A DNA stretch of 64,000 nt from Bradyrhizobium sp. NAS96.2 (lineage in GTDB: Bacteria; Pseudomonadota; Alphaproteobacteria; Rhizobiales; Xanthobacteraceae), in contig NZ_LGHK01000026.1 in NCBI RefSeq assembly GCF_001908235.1, positions 19,168 to 83,167 of the forward strand. Direction: 5' to 3'. The notes under the pieces were generated by a model, which worked only from the letters and a program-made list of their open reading frames with translations, was not told the origin of the DNA and ran no database searches. Below are positions 56,235 to 64,000 of this stretch, in pieces; within the stretch, counting starts at the first letter, position 1, and the number at the start of each line of letters is the position of its first letter. Made by a program: the position numbers and the translations under genes.

Positions 56235-57026
56235 ATGACTGATCTTGATCGCCGGACGATGCTTGCGACCGGCGCCCTCGCACTGGCCGGCGCCGCGACG
56301 CAATCCGCGCCGGCCCACGCCGAGGCCGCGCCGAAGGCGCTGTTTCCGGTGCCGGCCGTGACGATCCCGATCGCCGGTGCCGCCGAGGTGTTCCAGGTCC
56401 GCCGCATCTACTGCATCGGCCGCAACTATGCTGCGCACGCGATCGAGCGTGGCTCCGATCCGACGCGCGAGCCGCCGTTCTTCTTCCAGAAGCCGACCGA
56501 TGCGATCCAGAATGTCGCGGTCGGCATCGTCGCCGATCATCCTTATCCGTCGCTGACCAAGAACTATCACCACGAGGTCGAACTGGTCGCGGCGCTGAAG
56601 TCCGGCGGCAGCAACATTCCCGCCGACAAGGCGCTCGAGCACGTCTATGGCTACGCGCTCGGCCTCGACATGACGCGGCGCGATCTGCAGAACGGCATGG
56701 CCGCGGAGAAGAAGCCGTGGGAGATCGGCAAGAGCTTTGACCATGCGGCGGTGCTCGGGCCGATCCATCCGGCCGACAAGACCGGCCATTTCACGCAAGG
56801 CGCGATCTCGCTCGCGGTCAACGGCACGGCGCGGCAGAGCTCGGATCTGAAGAACATGATCTGGAGCGTCGCCGAGCAGATCGCAAAGCTCTCCGAGGCG
56901 TTCGAGCTGAAGGCCGGCGACATCATCTATTCCGGTACGCCGGAGAATGTCGGCCCGGTCGTCAAGGGCGACGTGCTGCTCTGCAAGCTCGAAGGCTTGC
57001 CAGACATGTCGATCAAGATCGTCTGA
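56235..57026 (+). CDS. Fumarylacetoacetate hydrolase family protein with a Tat-type signal peptide
   Basis: A 263-residue protein. The FAH fold is clear: RIYCIGRNYAAHAIE, FFFQKPTDAIQN, YHHEVELVAALKSGG (metal Glu pair), GYALGLDMTRRDLQN and KPWEIGKSFDHAAVLGPI; it resembles fumarylpyruvate hydrolases. Unusually, the N-terminus has a twin-arginine leader (LDRRTMLATGALALAGAAT, cleavage after APAHA), so it should be exported folded by the Tat system encoded at 30819-32516. ATG 56235 follows AAGGAG. The substrate is unknown. Confidence 0.88.
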   Translation: MTDLDRRTMLATGALALAGAATQSAPAHAEAAPKALFPVPAVTIPIAGAAEVFQVRRIYCIGRNYAAHAIERGSDPTREPPFFFQKPTDAIQNVAVGIVADHPYPSLTKNYHHEVELVAALKSGGSNIPADKALEHVYGYALGLDMTRRDLQNGMAAEKKPWEIGKSFDHAAVLGPIHPADKTGHFTQGAISLAVNGTARQSSDLKNMIWSVAEQIAKLSEAFELKAGDIIYSGTPENVGPVVKGDVLLCKLEGLPDMSIKIV

Positions 57027-57037
57027 CCAGAACGGCG

Positions 57038-57310
57038 CTAGCCGGCGAGGTCCGCATATTCCGGGTGCTTGTTGAGGTAGTCCACCACGAAGCCGCAGCC
57101 GGCGATGACCTTGCGGCCGTCGGCGCGGATCAGCTCCAGCGCGCCCTTGACCAGCGCCGACGCAATGCCGCGACCGCGCAGAGCGCGCGGTGTCTCGGTA
57201 TGGGTGATGATCACGGCCGCCGGCGTCCGCCGGTAATTCGCAAAGGCGAGACCGCCCTCGGTGTCGAGCTCAAAGCGGTTGTGGTCCCTGTTGTCGCGGA
57301 CGGCAGCCAT
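57038..57310 (-). CDS. Small GNAT-like N-acetyltransferase
   Basis: A 90-residue protein of the YjdJ/Gcn5-related short family: FELDTEGGLAFANYRRTPAA, the acetyl-CoA loop TPRALRGRGIASALVKGALE, and C-terminal VDYLNKHPEYADL. The family is a truncated GNAT. Substrate unknown. Convergent with the FAH gene with an 11-base gap. Confidence 0.88.
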   Translation of the reverse strand: MAAVRDNRDHNRFELDTEGGLAFANYRRTPAAVIITHTETPRALRGRGIASALVKGALELIRADGRKVIAGCGFVVDYLNKHPEYADLAG

Positions 57311-57411
57311 CGCAAAATCCTGACTTGATTCACTGGCCTTGATCTAAGCGCGTGAACCCGCCGGTGCAAAGCCGCGACCAACCCGCATATTGGCATTTGT
57401 GGATTGACGAT

Positions 57412-58356
57412 ATGCGCATTTCGGCCTGCCTGACCGCCGCATTGCTCGGCGCCGCCCTGACGCTGCCAAATCCCCCGCAAGCGGTTGCAGCCGATGATCC
57501 GAGCTGGCAGACCTGCATCGGCTCCGCGACGGCCCCGGGCGACCGCGTGACTGCCTGCACGGCCGTCATCGACGGCAAGACCCAGACCGGCAGGCATCTG
57601 GCCGGCGCCTATTGCAACCGCGGCCATGGCCTGACCGAGAAGCGCGAGTTCGATGCCGCGCTCGCCGACCTCAACGAGGCGATCAAGCTCGATCCCGCAT
57701 TTGCCTGCGCCTACACCAACCGTGGCCGCGTCTACGCCTTCAAGCAGGATCTCGATCATGCCATCGCCGACTATGACGAGGCGATCCGGATCGATCCGGG
57801 TTTTGCGATGGCCTACAACAATCGCGGCGATGCCTGGCTCAACAAGGGCGATCTCGAGCGCGCGCTGGCCGATCTCAACCTCGCCATCAAGTATAGTCCG
57901 CAGCTCTCCACGGCCTATGGCAATCGCGGCTTCGTCTACTACCGCAAGCACGACGCGGCGCATGCGATCGCCGACTTCACCACCGAGATCAAGCTCGATC
58001 CCAACGTGCTCGCCTATATCAACCGCGGCAATGTCTACCGCGAGGCCGAGCAGCTCGACCGCGCCGCCGCCGACTACGGTGAGGCGACGAAGCTTGCGCC
58101 GACCGACGCGCGCGGCTGGCGCAACCGCGGCATGATCCGGCTGTTCCAGGGCGACAACAAGGGCGGGCTCGCCGACTACGACAAGGCGCTGCAATACGAT
58201 CCCGCGGACGTCTATTCCTGGAACAACCGCGGCCAGGCCAAGCTGCGGCTCGGCGACAAGAGGGGCGCGGCGGCCGATTTCCGCAAGGCGCTCGAGCTGC
58301 AGCCAGATCTGAAGACCGCCAAGGAAGCGCTGGCGCGGCTCGACGGGACACGGTAA
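57412..58356 (+). CDS. TPR-repeat secreted protein
   Basis: A 314-residue protein: signal peptide (MRISACLTAALLGAALTL, then NPPQAVAADD), two Cys in WQTCIGSATAPGDRVTACTA, and about seven TPR units (AYCNRGHGLTEKREFDAALA; YNNRGDAWLNKGDLERALAD; WNNRGQAKLRLGDKRGAAAD). TPR domains bind partner proteins, so a periplasmic scaffold is likely. ATG 57412 is used; the frame is open to 57352. Confidence 0.88.
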   Translation: MRISACLTAALLGAALTLPNPPQAVAADDPSWQTCIGSATAPGDRVTACTAVIDGKTQTGRHLAGAYCNRGHGLTEKREFDAALADLNEAIKLDPAFACAYTNRGRVYAFKQDLDHAIADYDEAIRIDPGFAMAYNNRGDAWLNKGDLERALADLNLAIKYSPQLSTAYGNRGFVYYRKHDAAHAIADFTTEIKLDPNVLAYINRGNVYREAEQLDRAAADYGEATKLAPTDARGWRNRGMIRLFQGDNKGGLADYDKALQYDPADVYSWNNRGQAKLRLGDKRGAAADFRKALELQPDLKTAKEALARLDGTR

Positions 58357-58538
58357 CGCACATCGCCCGCAGCCGTCGGTCCTGCCGCGTTGCACACATG
58401 CCGATCGGGCCTTGCGGGCCGGCGCAATTCGATTAGGCTTGATCCGAGACATACGCCCGTGATGCGGCCCGATGGTCGTCTGGTACGGAGTGGTAAGGCC
58501 GGCCGCTGACGTATGCCCTTGTCGCAAGGAGGTTCGTC

Positions 58539-58940
58539 ATGTCGGACAATCGTTTCTTCGGCACACACCGCCCCTGGGAGGACTGGATCGGCATGCTGCT
58601 CGGCGTGCTGATCATGGTGTCGCCCTGGTTTCCGGTGCAGGTGAGCGACGTCGTCGACGTCGAACGCAGCCATCTGGTGCTCAACAGCTTCGTGGTCGGC
58701 ATGCTGGTGCTGGGCCTCGCCCAGCTCGAATATGTCGCGCTGCATCGCTGGGAGGAGGTGGCGAGCATTCTGCTCGGGCTCTGGCTGATCGCGTCGCCCA
58801 ACATCTTCGGCTATTCGGAAGACCAGTCGCTGCAGCTGTGGCACATCCTGCTCGGCGCGCTGGTGGCGCTGATCGGCGCGTTGCAGCTTTGGCAGGATTG
58901 GAACCTGAGCGAGCAGGACCTGGCCAAGTATCCGCAGTAG
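58539..58940 (+). CDS. SPW-repeat membrane protein
   Basis: A 133-residue membrane protein with two SPW repeats: WEDWIGMLLGVLIMVSPWF and WEEVASILLGLWLIASPNIF, each starting with Trp-Glu and ending in Ser-Pro. Four membrane segments in all. A perfect AAGGAGG ribosome binding site is 6 bases before ATG 58539. Function unknown. Confidence 0.92.
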   Translation: MSDNRFFGTHRPWEDWIGMLLGVLIMVSPWFPVQVSDVVDVERSHLVLNSFVVGMLVLGLAQLEYVALHRWEEVASILLGLWLIASPNIFGYSEDQSLQLWHILLGALVALIGALQLWQDWNLSEQDLAKYPQ

Positions 58941-59101
58941 CGGTCGGAGCCGGGCAGATCGGGCTGGCCGCCGCCGGCGCGCGGTATCATCGCGCTGCGC
59001 CCCGGCGGGCCTTGCCGAGGCGCGCTGCTTGGCGATAAACCGGGTGGTACCAACCCCTTGCGGCGCTTGAAGACGCCCGGTTCTGACCAAGGAAATACCC
59101 G

Positions 59102-59155
59102 ATGACCGTCCTGACCATGCCCTGTCTGTTGTGCGTATCGGCGGGGCGGCAATGA
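59102..59155 (+). CDS. Possible 17-residue leader peptide coupled to the acyl-CoA synthetase
   Basis: ATG 59102 follows AAGGAAATACCCG and encodes MTVLTMPCLLCVSAGRQ, stopping at TGA 59153-59155. This overlaps ATG 59152 of the next gene by 4 bases (ATGA), suggesting translational coupling. A near-perfect palindrome GGGTGGTACCAACCC lies at 59042-59056. No family is known for the peptide, so it may be chance. Confidence 0.35.
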   Translation: MTVLTMPCLLCVSAGRQ

Positions 59156-60810
59156 GCGGGACGGCTGGAACCGCGCCGCGCGGCGGGATCGCGCGGGTGT
59201 CGCGCCGGGTGATGAACCTCGCCTACATCCTGACCCAGAACGCCCGCCGCCACGGCGATCGTCCCGGCTTCATCTGGAACGAGAAGGCCTGGTCGTGGCG
59301 CCATATCGACCAGAACGTCTCGGCGCTGGCGGCGGCGCTGGCTGCTCGCGGCATCGGCAAGGGCGACCGCATCCTGGTGCATTCCAAGAACTGCGACGAG
59401 ATGTTCTGGTCGATGTTCGCGGCGTTCCGGCTCGGGGCGGTCTGGGTGCCGACCAATTTCCGCCTGATGCCGGACGAGGTGGCCTATCTGGCGGCGACCT
59501 CCGGCGCCAAGGCGTTTCTGTGCCACGCCGACTTCCCCGAGCACGCCAAGGCGGCCGCCAATCCCGCGCTGGAATTCGTCTGGCGGATCGGCGAGCAAAA
59601 CAGCTTCGGCGAGCAAGGCACCTTCGGCGAGGCGACGGTCGGTGACGTTATCGCCAGGCATGCGGGCGCCACGGTCGAGAACGTTGCCGTCGACTACGAC
59701 GATCCCTGCTGGTTCTTCTTCACCTCCGGCACCACAGGCCGCTCCAAGGCCGCGGTCCTGACCCACGGCCAGATGGCCTTCGTGATCACCAACCATCTCG
59801 CCGACCTGATGCCCGGCACCACCGAGGACGACGCCTCGCTGGTGGTGGCGCCGCTGTCGCATGGCGCCGGCGTGCATCAATTGGTGCAGACCGCGCGCGG
59901 CGTGCCGACCATCCTGCTGCCGTCGGAGAAGTTCGACATCGCCGAGGCGTATCGCCTGATTGCGAAGCACCGCGTCAGCAACATGTTCACGGTGCCGACC
60001 ATCCTGAAGATGATGGTCGAGCATCCCGCGGCCGACCAGCACGACCATTCCTCGCTGCGCTACATCATCTATGCCGGCGCGCCGATGTATCGCGAGGACC
60101 AGAAGGCGGCGCTGAACAAGCTCGGCGGCGTGCTGGTGCAGTATTTCGGCCTCGGCGAGGTCACCGGCAACATCACCGTGCTGCCGCCCGGCCTGCACGA
60201 TCCCGAGGATGGACCGCATGCGCGGATCGGCACCTGCGGCTTCGAACGCACCGGCATGCAGGTCTCGATCCAGGGCGACGACGGCCGCGAACTGAAAGCG
60301 CACGAGACCGGCGAGATCTGCGTGATCGGGCCCGGCGTATTCGCCGGCTACTACGACAATCCCGAGGCCAATGCGAAGGCGTTTCGCGACGGCTGGTTCC
60401 GGACTGGCGACCTCGGCCATATGGATGAGGAGGGCTTCGTCTACATCACCGGCCGCGCCTCCGACATGTACATCTCCGGCGGCTCCAACATCTATCCGCG
60501 CGAGATCGAGGAGAAGCTGTTGACGCATCCCGCGGTCGGCGAGGTCGCCGTGCTCGGCGTGCCCGATCCGTTCTGGGGCGAGGTCGGCGTCGCCGTCTGC
60601 GTCGCGCGCGAGGGCGCCGAGGCGGTCGCCGAGGCGGAGCTTGCGGCGTATCTCGCGCCAAGGGTGCCGCGCTACAAGATGCCAAAACGCTTCTTCTTCT
60701 GGGAAGCGCTGCCGAAGTCCGGCTACGGCAAGGTGCCGAAGCGGCTGATCCGCGACGAGCTCGAGGCGCGCGGGCTGCTCGAGGTGATCGCCAAATCGAC
60801 GGACGCGTAG
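59152..60810 (+). CDS. Acyl-CoA synthetase (AMP-forming ligase)
   Basis: A 552-residue adenylate-forming enzyme that makes acyl-CoA from a carboxylic acid, ATP and CoA. P-loop FFFTSGTTGRSKAAVLTHGQ, QYFGLGEVTGN, RTGDLGHMDEEGFVYITGRA, and the C-terminal lid LPKSGYGKVPKRLI with the catalytic Lys. The acid is not evident. ATG 59152 is supported by the leader-peptide overlap; ATG 59212 (MNLAYILTQNARRHGDRPG) and GTG 59131 are alternatives. The next gene begins 4 bases after the stop, so they form an operon. Confidence 0.9.
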   Translation: MSGTAGTAPRGGIARVSRRVMNLAYILTQNARRHGDRPGFIWNEKAWSWRHIDQNVSALAAALAARGIGKGDRILVHSKNCDEMFWSMFAAFRLGAVWVPTNFRLMPDEVAYLAATSGAKAFLCHADFPEHAKAAANPALEFVWRIGEQNSFGEQGTFGEATVGDVIARHAGATVENVAVDYDDPCWFFFTSGTTGRSKAAVLTHGQMAFVITNHLADLMPGTTEDDASLVVAPLSHGAGVHQLVQTARGVPTILLPSEKFDIAEAYRLIAKHRVSNMFTVPTILKMMVEHPAADQHDHSSLRYIIYAGAPMYREDQKAALNKLGGVLVQYFGLGEVTGNITVLPPGLHDPEDGPHARIGTCGFERTGMQVSIQGDDGRELKAHETGEICVIGPGVFAGYYDNPEANAKAFRDGWFRTGDLGHMDEEGFVYITGRASDMYISGGSNIYPREIEEKLLTHPAVGEVAVLGVPDPFWGEVGVAVCVAREGAEAVAEAELAAYLAPRVPRYKMPKRFFFWEALPKSGYGKVPKRLIRDELEARGLLEVIAKSTDA

Positions 60811-60814
60811 GGCG

Positions 60815-61690
60815 ATGCGTAGCATCGCCCAGCCTGGCGCGCCGGTCGCGGAGCGCATCCAGTGGGTCTCCGCACGCGGCCGCGCCTTTTCATTCATGCT
60901 CGAGGCCGGCATTCCCTTGCTCGAAGCCGTGCGCCGCGGCTTTGCGGCGCAAGGCTTTTCCAGCGGCGTGCTGAGCGCGACGGGCGGTGCGCTCGGACCG
61001 TTCGCCTATGTGATGCCGTCGCTGTCGAAGGACGGCGTCAACGCCGCGTTCTACAGCGACACGTTCCGTCCCGACGGCGTGACGCGGCTCAAGCTCGCGG
61101 CGCTGACCTTCGGCGAGCGCGACGGCGCGCCGTTCTTTCATTGCCACGGCTTGTGGACCGAGGCCGACGGCCGCTTCAACGGCGGCCACATGCTGCCGGA
61201 CGAGACCATCGTCGCCGAGCCGTTCGAGGTCAGTGCGTTCGGGATCGACGGCGCGACGTTCCTGGCCGAGCCCGACAGCGAGACCAATTTCAAGCTGTTC
61301 GGTCCCGTCGTCCGCGCGCCAGCGGGTGCGAAGACCACCAGCCATGCCTTCGCGTTGCGGATGCGCCCGAACCAGGATTTCGCTTGCGCGCTGGAGGGCT
61401 TCTGCCGCCACCACGGCATCCTGCGCGCGCGGCTGCATGGCGGCGTCGGTTCGACCATCGGCGCCGTCTTTGCCGACGGCCACAGCGTGGTGCCGTTCGC
61501 GACCGAGCTTGCGGTGACCGCCGGGCAGATCGCGGCCGACGAAGATGGCCTGCTGCACGCCGAGCTCGACATCGCGCTGGTCGACTATCTCGGCGGCATC
61601 GCCGAGGGACGGCTGGTGCGCGGCGACAATCCGGTGCTGATGACGATGGAGCTGGTGCTGGAGGTGCTGGAGGAGGCGGAGCGGCCGTAG
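60815..61690 (+). CDS. Tandem PPC (DUF296) domain protein
   Basis: A 291-residue protein with two PPC-type (plants and prokaryotes conserved) domains. The first (about 15-150) shows FHCHGLWTEADGRFNGGHML, the conserved His/Gly-Gly-His metal or ligand site; the second (about 165-290) is SHAFALRMRPNQDFACALEG and ARLHGGVGSTIGAVFADG. Single-domain DUF296 proteins bind DNA in plants, and their role in bacteria is unclear. Paired with the acyl-CoA synthetase, it may act on or sense the acyl product; this is inference. Confidence 0.85.
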   Translation: MRSIAQPGAPVAERIQWVSARGRAFSFMLEAGIPLLEAVRRGFAAQGFSSGVLSATGGALGPFAYVMPSLSKDGVNAAFYSDTFRPDGVTRLKLAALTFGERDGAPFFHCHGLWTEADGRFNGGHMLPDETIVAEPFEVSAFGIDGATFLAEPDSETNFKLFGPVVRAPAGAKTTSHAFALRMRPNQDFACALEGFCRHHGILRARLHGGVGSTIGAVFADGHSVVPFATELAVTAGQIAADEDGLLHAELDIALVDYLGGIAEGRLVRGDNPVLMTMELVLEVLEEAERP

Positions 61691-61745
61691 CGTGTCGCCT
61701 CGATCGCGGCATTTGCTGGAGCCGATATCGCGCCGCGTCCTCCGC

Positions 61746-61870
61746 TGTCGTCCCGGCGAAGGCCGGGACCCATACGCCGCAGCAGATGTTGTTGACGGGA
61801 CTCGTCGTTCCAGCGGTGCATAACAATCGGCATTTGTGGTTATGGGTCCCGGCTTTCGCCGGGACGACAC
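61746..61870. repeat. Inverted intergenic repeat, 28-bp arms
   Basis: GTCGTCCCGGCGAAGGCCGG...CCCATA and TATGGG...CCGGCTTTCGCCGGGACGAC form arms of 28 bases with one mismatch around a 70-base centre. This is a rhizobial palindrome family. It lies between the PPC-domain gene and the WYL-like gene. Confidence 0.75.
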
Positions 61871-61932
61871 TGAGGGTGTGGCGCCGCCTGTGAGACGGAC
61901 GTCCGGATTCTTGCGACATGGTCGCCGGCCGC

Positions 61933-62256
61933 TCACCGCCGCTTGCGGACATGGATGTTGATGTCGAGGTCGATCGCACTCACGCAGGTCTGCTCTGTCA
62001 GATGCGAGCCGCCCTCATGCCAGCGGCCCTTCCGCAGGCTGATGTCGCTGACATGAGCAAGCCGCAGGCAGCGCCATTGCGGCAGCTTGCCGGAGCTCTC
62101 GCCGGCGAACTGCCAGGCCAGCACGACCTCTTCACCGCTCTTGTTGTGGCCGATGATGTGCGGGCACTGCTCGCGCGGCCGGCCGTCATAGAGGCAGACC
62201 ACCTGTTGCTCGGTGAGGATTGCCTTGCGGAGGAGGGCGTAGGCGTTGCTGGGCAT
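61933..62256 (-). CDS. Small WYL-like domain protein
   Basis: A 107-residue protein. The central part resembles a stand-alone WYL sensor domain: QQVVCLYDGRPREQCPHIIG, VVLAWQFAGESSGKLPQWRC and LRLAHVSDISL follow the order of the WYL fold, with no DNA-binding domain. The start MPSNAYALLRKAILTEQQVV at 62256 is chosen; frame continues to 62544 but overlaps the neighbour. It is divergent from the AAA ATPase with an 85-base gap. Function unknown; the WYL reading is moderate. Confidence 0.6.
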   Translation of the reverse strand: MPSNAYALLRKAILTEQQVVCLYDGRPREQCPHIIGHNKSGEEVVLAWQFAGESSGKLPQWRCLRLAHVSDISLRKGRWHEGGSHLTEQTCVSAIDLDINIHVRKRR

Positions 62257-62341
62257 TGAGACATCGAACCATCTAGGATGATTGCTGCGGGCTCGTATCA
62301 TAAACTGGGCGCCCCGCCGTTGTTTCCCCGGATCCGCGCAC

Positions 62342-63106
62342 ATGGCCAGACGAAACCGCCCGATCAACATGCCCGCGCCGTATCTGAAGCGCGTTTGGCT
62401 CGATCCCGAGCGCATTCCCGCTCGCGATGCGTACCCTTTCGTGCTGCCGCTGCTGCGCGACGAATTCGAGCTCAGCTTCGACAAGGCGATTACCATCATC
62501 GTCGGCGAGAACGGCACCGGCAAGTCGACGCTGCTGGAGGGCATCGCCGTGATGGCCGGCTATGACGATGCCGGCGGCGGCAGGGGTTATCGGCCGGTCG
62601 ACCATGGCCGTGCGCTGGAGAAAATGGGCGGCTCGCTTGCGGCGGCGCTGCGTGCAAGCTGGCTGCCCAAGATCACCAACGGCTGGTTCTTCCGCGCCGA
62701 GAGCTTCTTCTCGGTCGCACGCTATCTGGACGAGGCCGCGCGAGACGCCGGCGGGCTGCCGCCCGACTTCCTGTCGCATTCCCACGGCGAGGGCTTCCTG
62801 CGCTTCTTCGAGGAGCGCTGCCAGCGGCAGGGCATCTTCATCTTCGACGAGCCGGAATCCGCGCTGTCGCCGTCGCGGCAGATCGAATTCCTCAAGCTGC
62901 TGCACCGGATGAACGGGACCGGCCACTGCCAGGTGATCATGGCCACGCATTCGCCCGTCCTGATGGCCTATCCGGACGCGACGCTGCTGCGGCTGACGAA
63001 GTACGGCCTCGAACCGGTGAGCCTGAAGGACACGGATCACTTCAAGGTCATGCGCGAGTTTTGCGACGACCCGAAGGGGTTCGTCGAGGCGGTGATCGAG
63101 GAGTAA
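62342..63106 (+). CDS. AAA family ATPase (ABC-like, single domain)
   Basis: A 254-residue ATPase. Walker A VGENGTGKSTLLEGIAVMAG, Walker B FIFDEPESALSPSRQIEFLK and a switch His in MATHSPVLMAYPDA. The signature is GEGFLRFFEER, the ABC-type helix region. It resembles small stand-alone ATPases of the SMC/RecN-like AAA groups with no membrane part. ATG 62342 (MARRNRPINMPAPYL) is preferred; frame opens at 62282. Function unknown. Confidence 0.88.
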   Translation: MARRNRPINMPAPYLKRVWLDPERIPARDAYPFVLPLLRDEFELSFDKAITIIVGENGTGKSTLLEGIAVMAGYDDAGGGRGYRPVDHGRALEKMGGSLAAALRASWLPKITNGWFFRAESFFSVARYLDEAARDAGGLPPDFLSHSHGEGFLRFFEERCQRQGIFIFDEPESALSPSRQIEFLKLLHRMNGTGHCQVIMATHSPVLMAYPDATLLRLTKYGLEPVSLKDTDHFKVMREFCDDPKGFVEAVIEE

Positions 63107-63244
63107 GGGCGCCGGGAGGCTTGTCCCACGGGGAAGTTCTGACTTCGCTCTGGTGCAAGAAGCCGCTTTCCATCTGGTCCAGAATACCCACACAAAAGGT
63201 TCGGCGCGCGCCTGGCGTGGTGACCGAAAGGCGAGGAGACAAGG

Positions 63245-63784
63245 ATGAGGCTGATGATCGCGAGGGCTGGCGTCGTGGTGGCGGCGCTGGCTGTGTTGGG
63301 AGCCGTGTGGGCGCACGGGCCGACCCGGCAGAAGGTGCGGGAATCCATCGAGATCGACGCGCCGCAGGCCAAGGTGTGGGCGGTGATCGGCAATTTCCAG
63401 GACATGAGCTGGCTCGCCGGCGTCAGCAAGACCGAGGGCGAGAAGGGCAACGAGATCGGCGCGACGCGGCGGCTGACGCTGGCACCCGGCGTCACCATCG
63501 ACGAGGAGCTCTACAAATACGAGCCCGAGATGATGAGCTATTCGTACCGGATCACCGCCGTCGACGTGAAGGTGCTGCCGGTCACCAATTATTCCTCGAC
63601 GCTGTCGGTGTCGCCGGCGCCCGGCGGCAAGTCGAAGCTGGAATGGGCCGGCGCGTTCTACCGCGGATTCCCGAACAACGACCCGCCGCCGGAGCTGAGC
63701 GACGAGGCCGCACTGAAGGCGGTGAGCGGGCTCTACAAGGCCGGCCTGGAAGCGCTGAAGAAGAAGATCGAGAGCGGAAGCTGA
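63245..63784 (+). CDS. SRPBCC family protein, MxaD-like
   Basis: A 179-residue exported protein: signal peptide (MIARAGVVVAALAVLGAVWAH) and one SRPBCC (START-like) domain (QKVRESIEIDAPQAKVWAVI, TRRLTLAPGVTIDEELYKYE, PVTNYSSTLSVSPAPGG, WAGAFYRGFPNNDPPPE). This matches MxaD, a periplasmic protein of methylotrophs that affects electron transfer from methanol dehydrogenase. No methanol dehydrogenase gene is in view, so the role is unclear. Confidence 0.85.
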   Translation: MRLMIARAGVVVAALAVLGAVWAHGPTRQKVRESIEIDAPQAKVWAVIGNFQDMSWLAGVSKTEGEKGNEIGATRRLTLAPGVTIDEELYKYEPEMMSYSYRITAVDVKVLPVTNYSSTLSVSPAPGGKSKLEWAGAFYRGFPNNDPPPELSDEAALKAVSGLYKAGLEALKKKIESGS

Positions 63785-63828
63785 GACTGATGAGATCAAG
63801 TGCGGCCGGCTGCATCGGGACTGCGATC

Positions 63829-63950
63829 CCTCTCCCGCTTGCGGGGGAGGGTTAGGGTGGGGGCTCCGTCCGCGAGTCGTATCTTGGTGAGAGCCCCCAC
63901 CCGGATCGCATCTGACGATGCGATCCGGCCTCCCCCGCAAGCGGGAGAGG
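63829..63950. repeat. Perfect 22-bp inverted repeat near the right end
   Basis: The arms at 63829-63850 and 63929-63950 are perfect inverted copies (CCTCTCCCGCTTGCGGGGGA...). Inside lies a second pair GGTGGGGGCTC/GAGCCCCCACC. A rhizobial intergenic palindrome; it may also end the mxaD-like transcript. Nothing else is seen to the end of the window. Confidence 0.78.
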
Positions 63951-64000
63951 CGAAGCGAGCTCGCGGATCGACCAGTACGGTCGCTCAACAGTTGTAAGCG

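Overview
The window looks like chromosomal DNA of a Bradyrhizobium-like alphaproteobacterium (order Hyphomicrobiales). The grounds are the high GC content, the gene families and gene order, an ExoR-type Sel1 protein, a DUF1127 mini-protein, and short palindromic intergenic repeats of the kind scattered through rhizobial genomes. I see no tRNA, rRNA, CRISPR array, transposase, integrase or phage gene. It is mostly a core-genome segment, with a looser accessory-like stretch from about 50 kb to the end.

Region by region. 0-4.3 kb: a truncated secreted Gly/Tyr-rich protein, a NodU/CmcH-type carbamoyltransferase, an OpgC-type membrane acyltransferase and an NDUFS4-like complex I subunit. 4.3-11.4 kb: leucine/isovalerate catabolism (isovaleryl-CoA dehydrogenase, both methylcrotonyl-CoA carboxylase subunits, HMG-CoA lyase), divergent from a TetR and an Lrp regulator, with two matching operator-like sites in the divergent promoter. 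11.6-18.3 kb: a small hypothetical protein, a PilZ-PAS-PAS-GGDEF cyclase, IlvD, ExoR-like protein, exonuclease III and a GNAT acetyltransferase. 18.4-22.7 kb: an RND efflux pair.

22.8-49.9 kb is a dense housekeeping run: erpA, dgt, argS, a SPOR protein, nagZ, scpA, scpB, tatA, tatB, tatC, serS, a proline-rich unknown, surE, a response regulator, pcm, a LysM/degenerate-M23 lipoprotein, a porin, a cysteine-cluster protein, a DUF815 ATPase, yajC, secD, secF, an Mth938/NDUFAF3-like gene, a phytoene-synthase/NDUFAF6-like gene, DUF1488, a kinase-like fusion protein and trmFO. The themes are export (Tat, Sec), cell-wall turnover and division, chromosome condensation, and probable respiratory complex I biogenesis. 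secD is frameshifted as read, at a run of seven G.

50-64 kb holds small and less conserved genes: DUF1127, a small secreted protein, an AraC regulator, DUF3574, a lytic transglycosylase, DUF2189, DUF3597, a fumarylacetoacetase-family protein with a Tat-type leader, a small GNAT, a TPR protein, an SPW-repeat protein, an acyl-CoA synthetase (possibly coupled to a 17-codon leader ORF) followed by a tandem PPC-domain protein, a WYL-like small protein divergent from an AAA ATPase, and an MxaD-like SRPBCC protein.

I found no obvious multi-gene defence or mobile system. The most unusual items are a kinase-like protein joined to a domain resembling the C-terminal lid of AMP-forming ligases (47417-48520), the secDF/complex-I-assembly gene cluster, the secD frameshift, the TetR operator pair, and a large perfect inverted repeat upstream of opgC.
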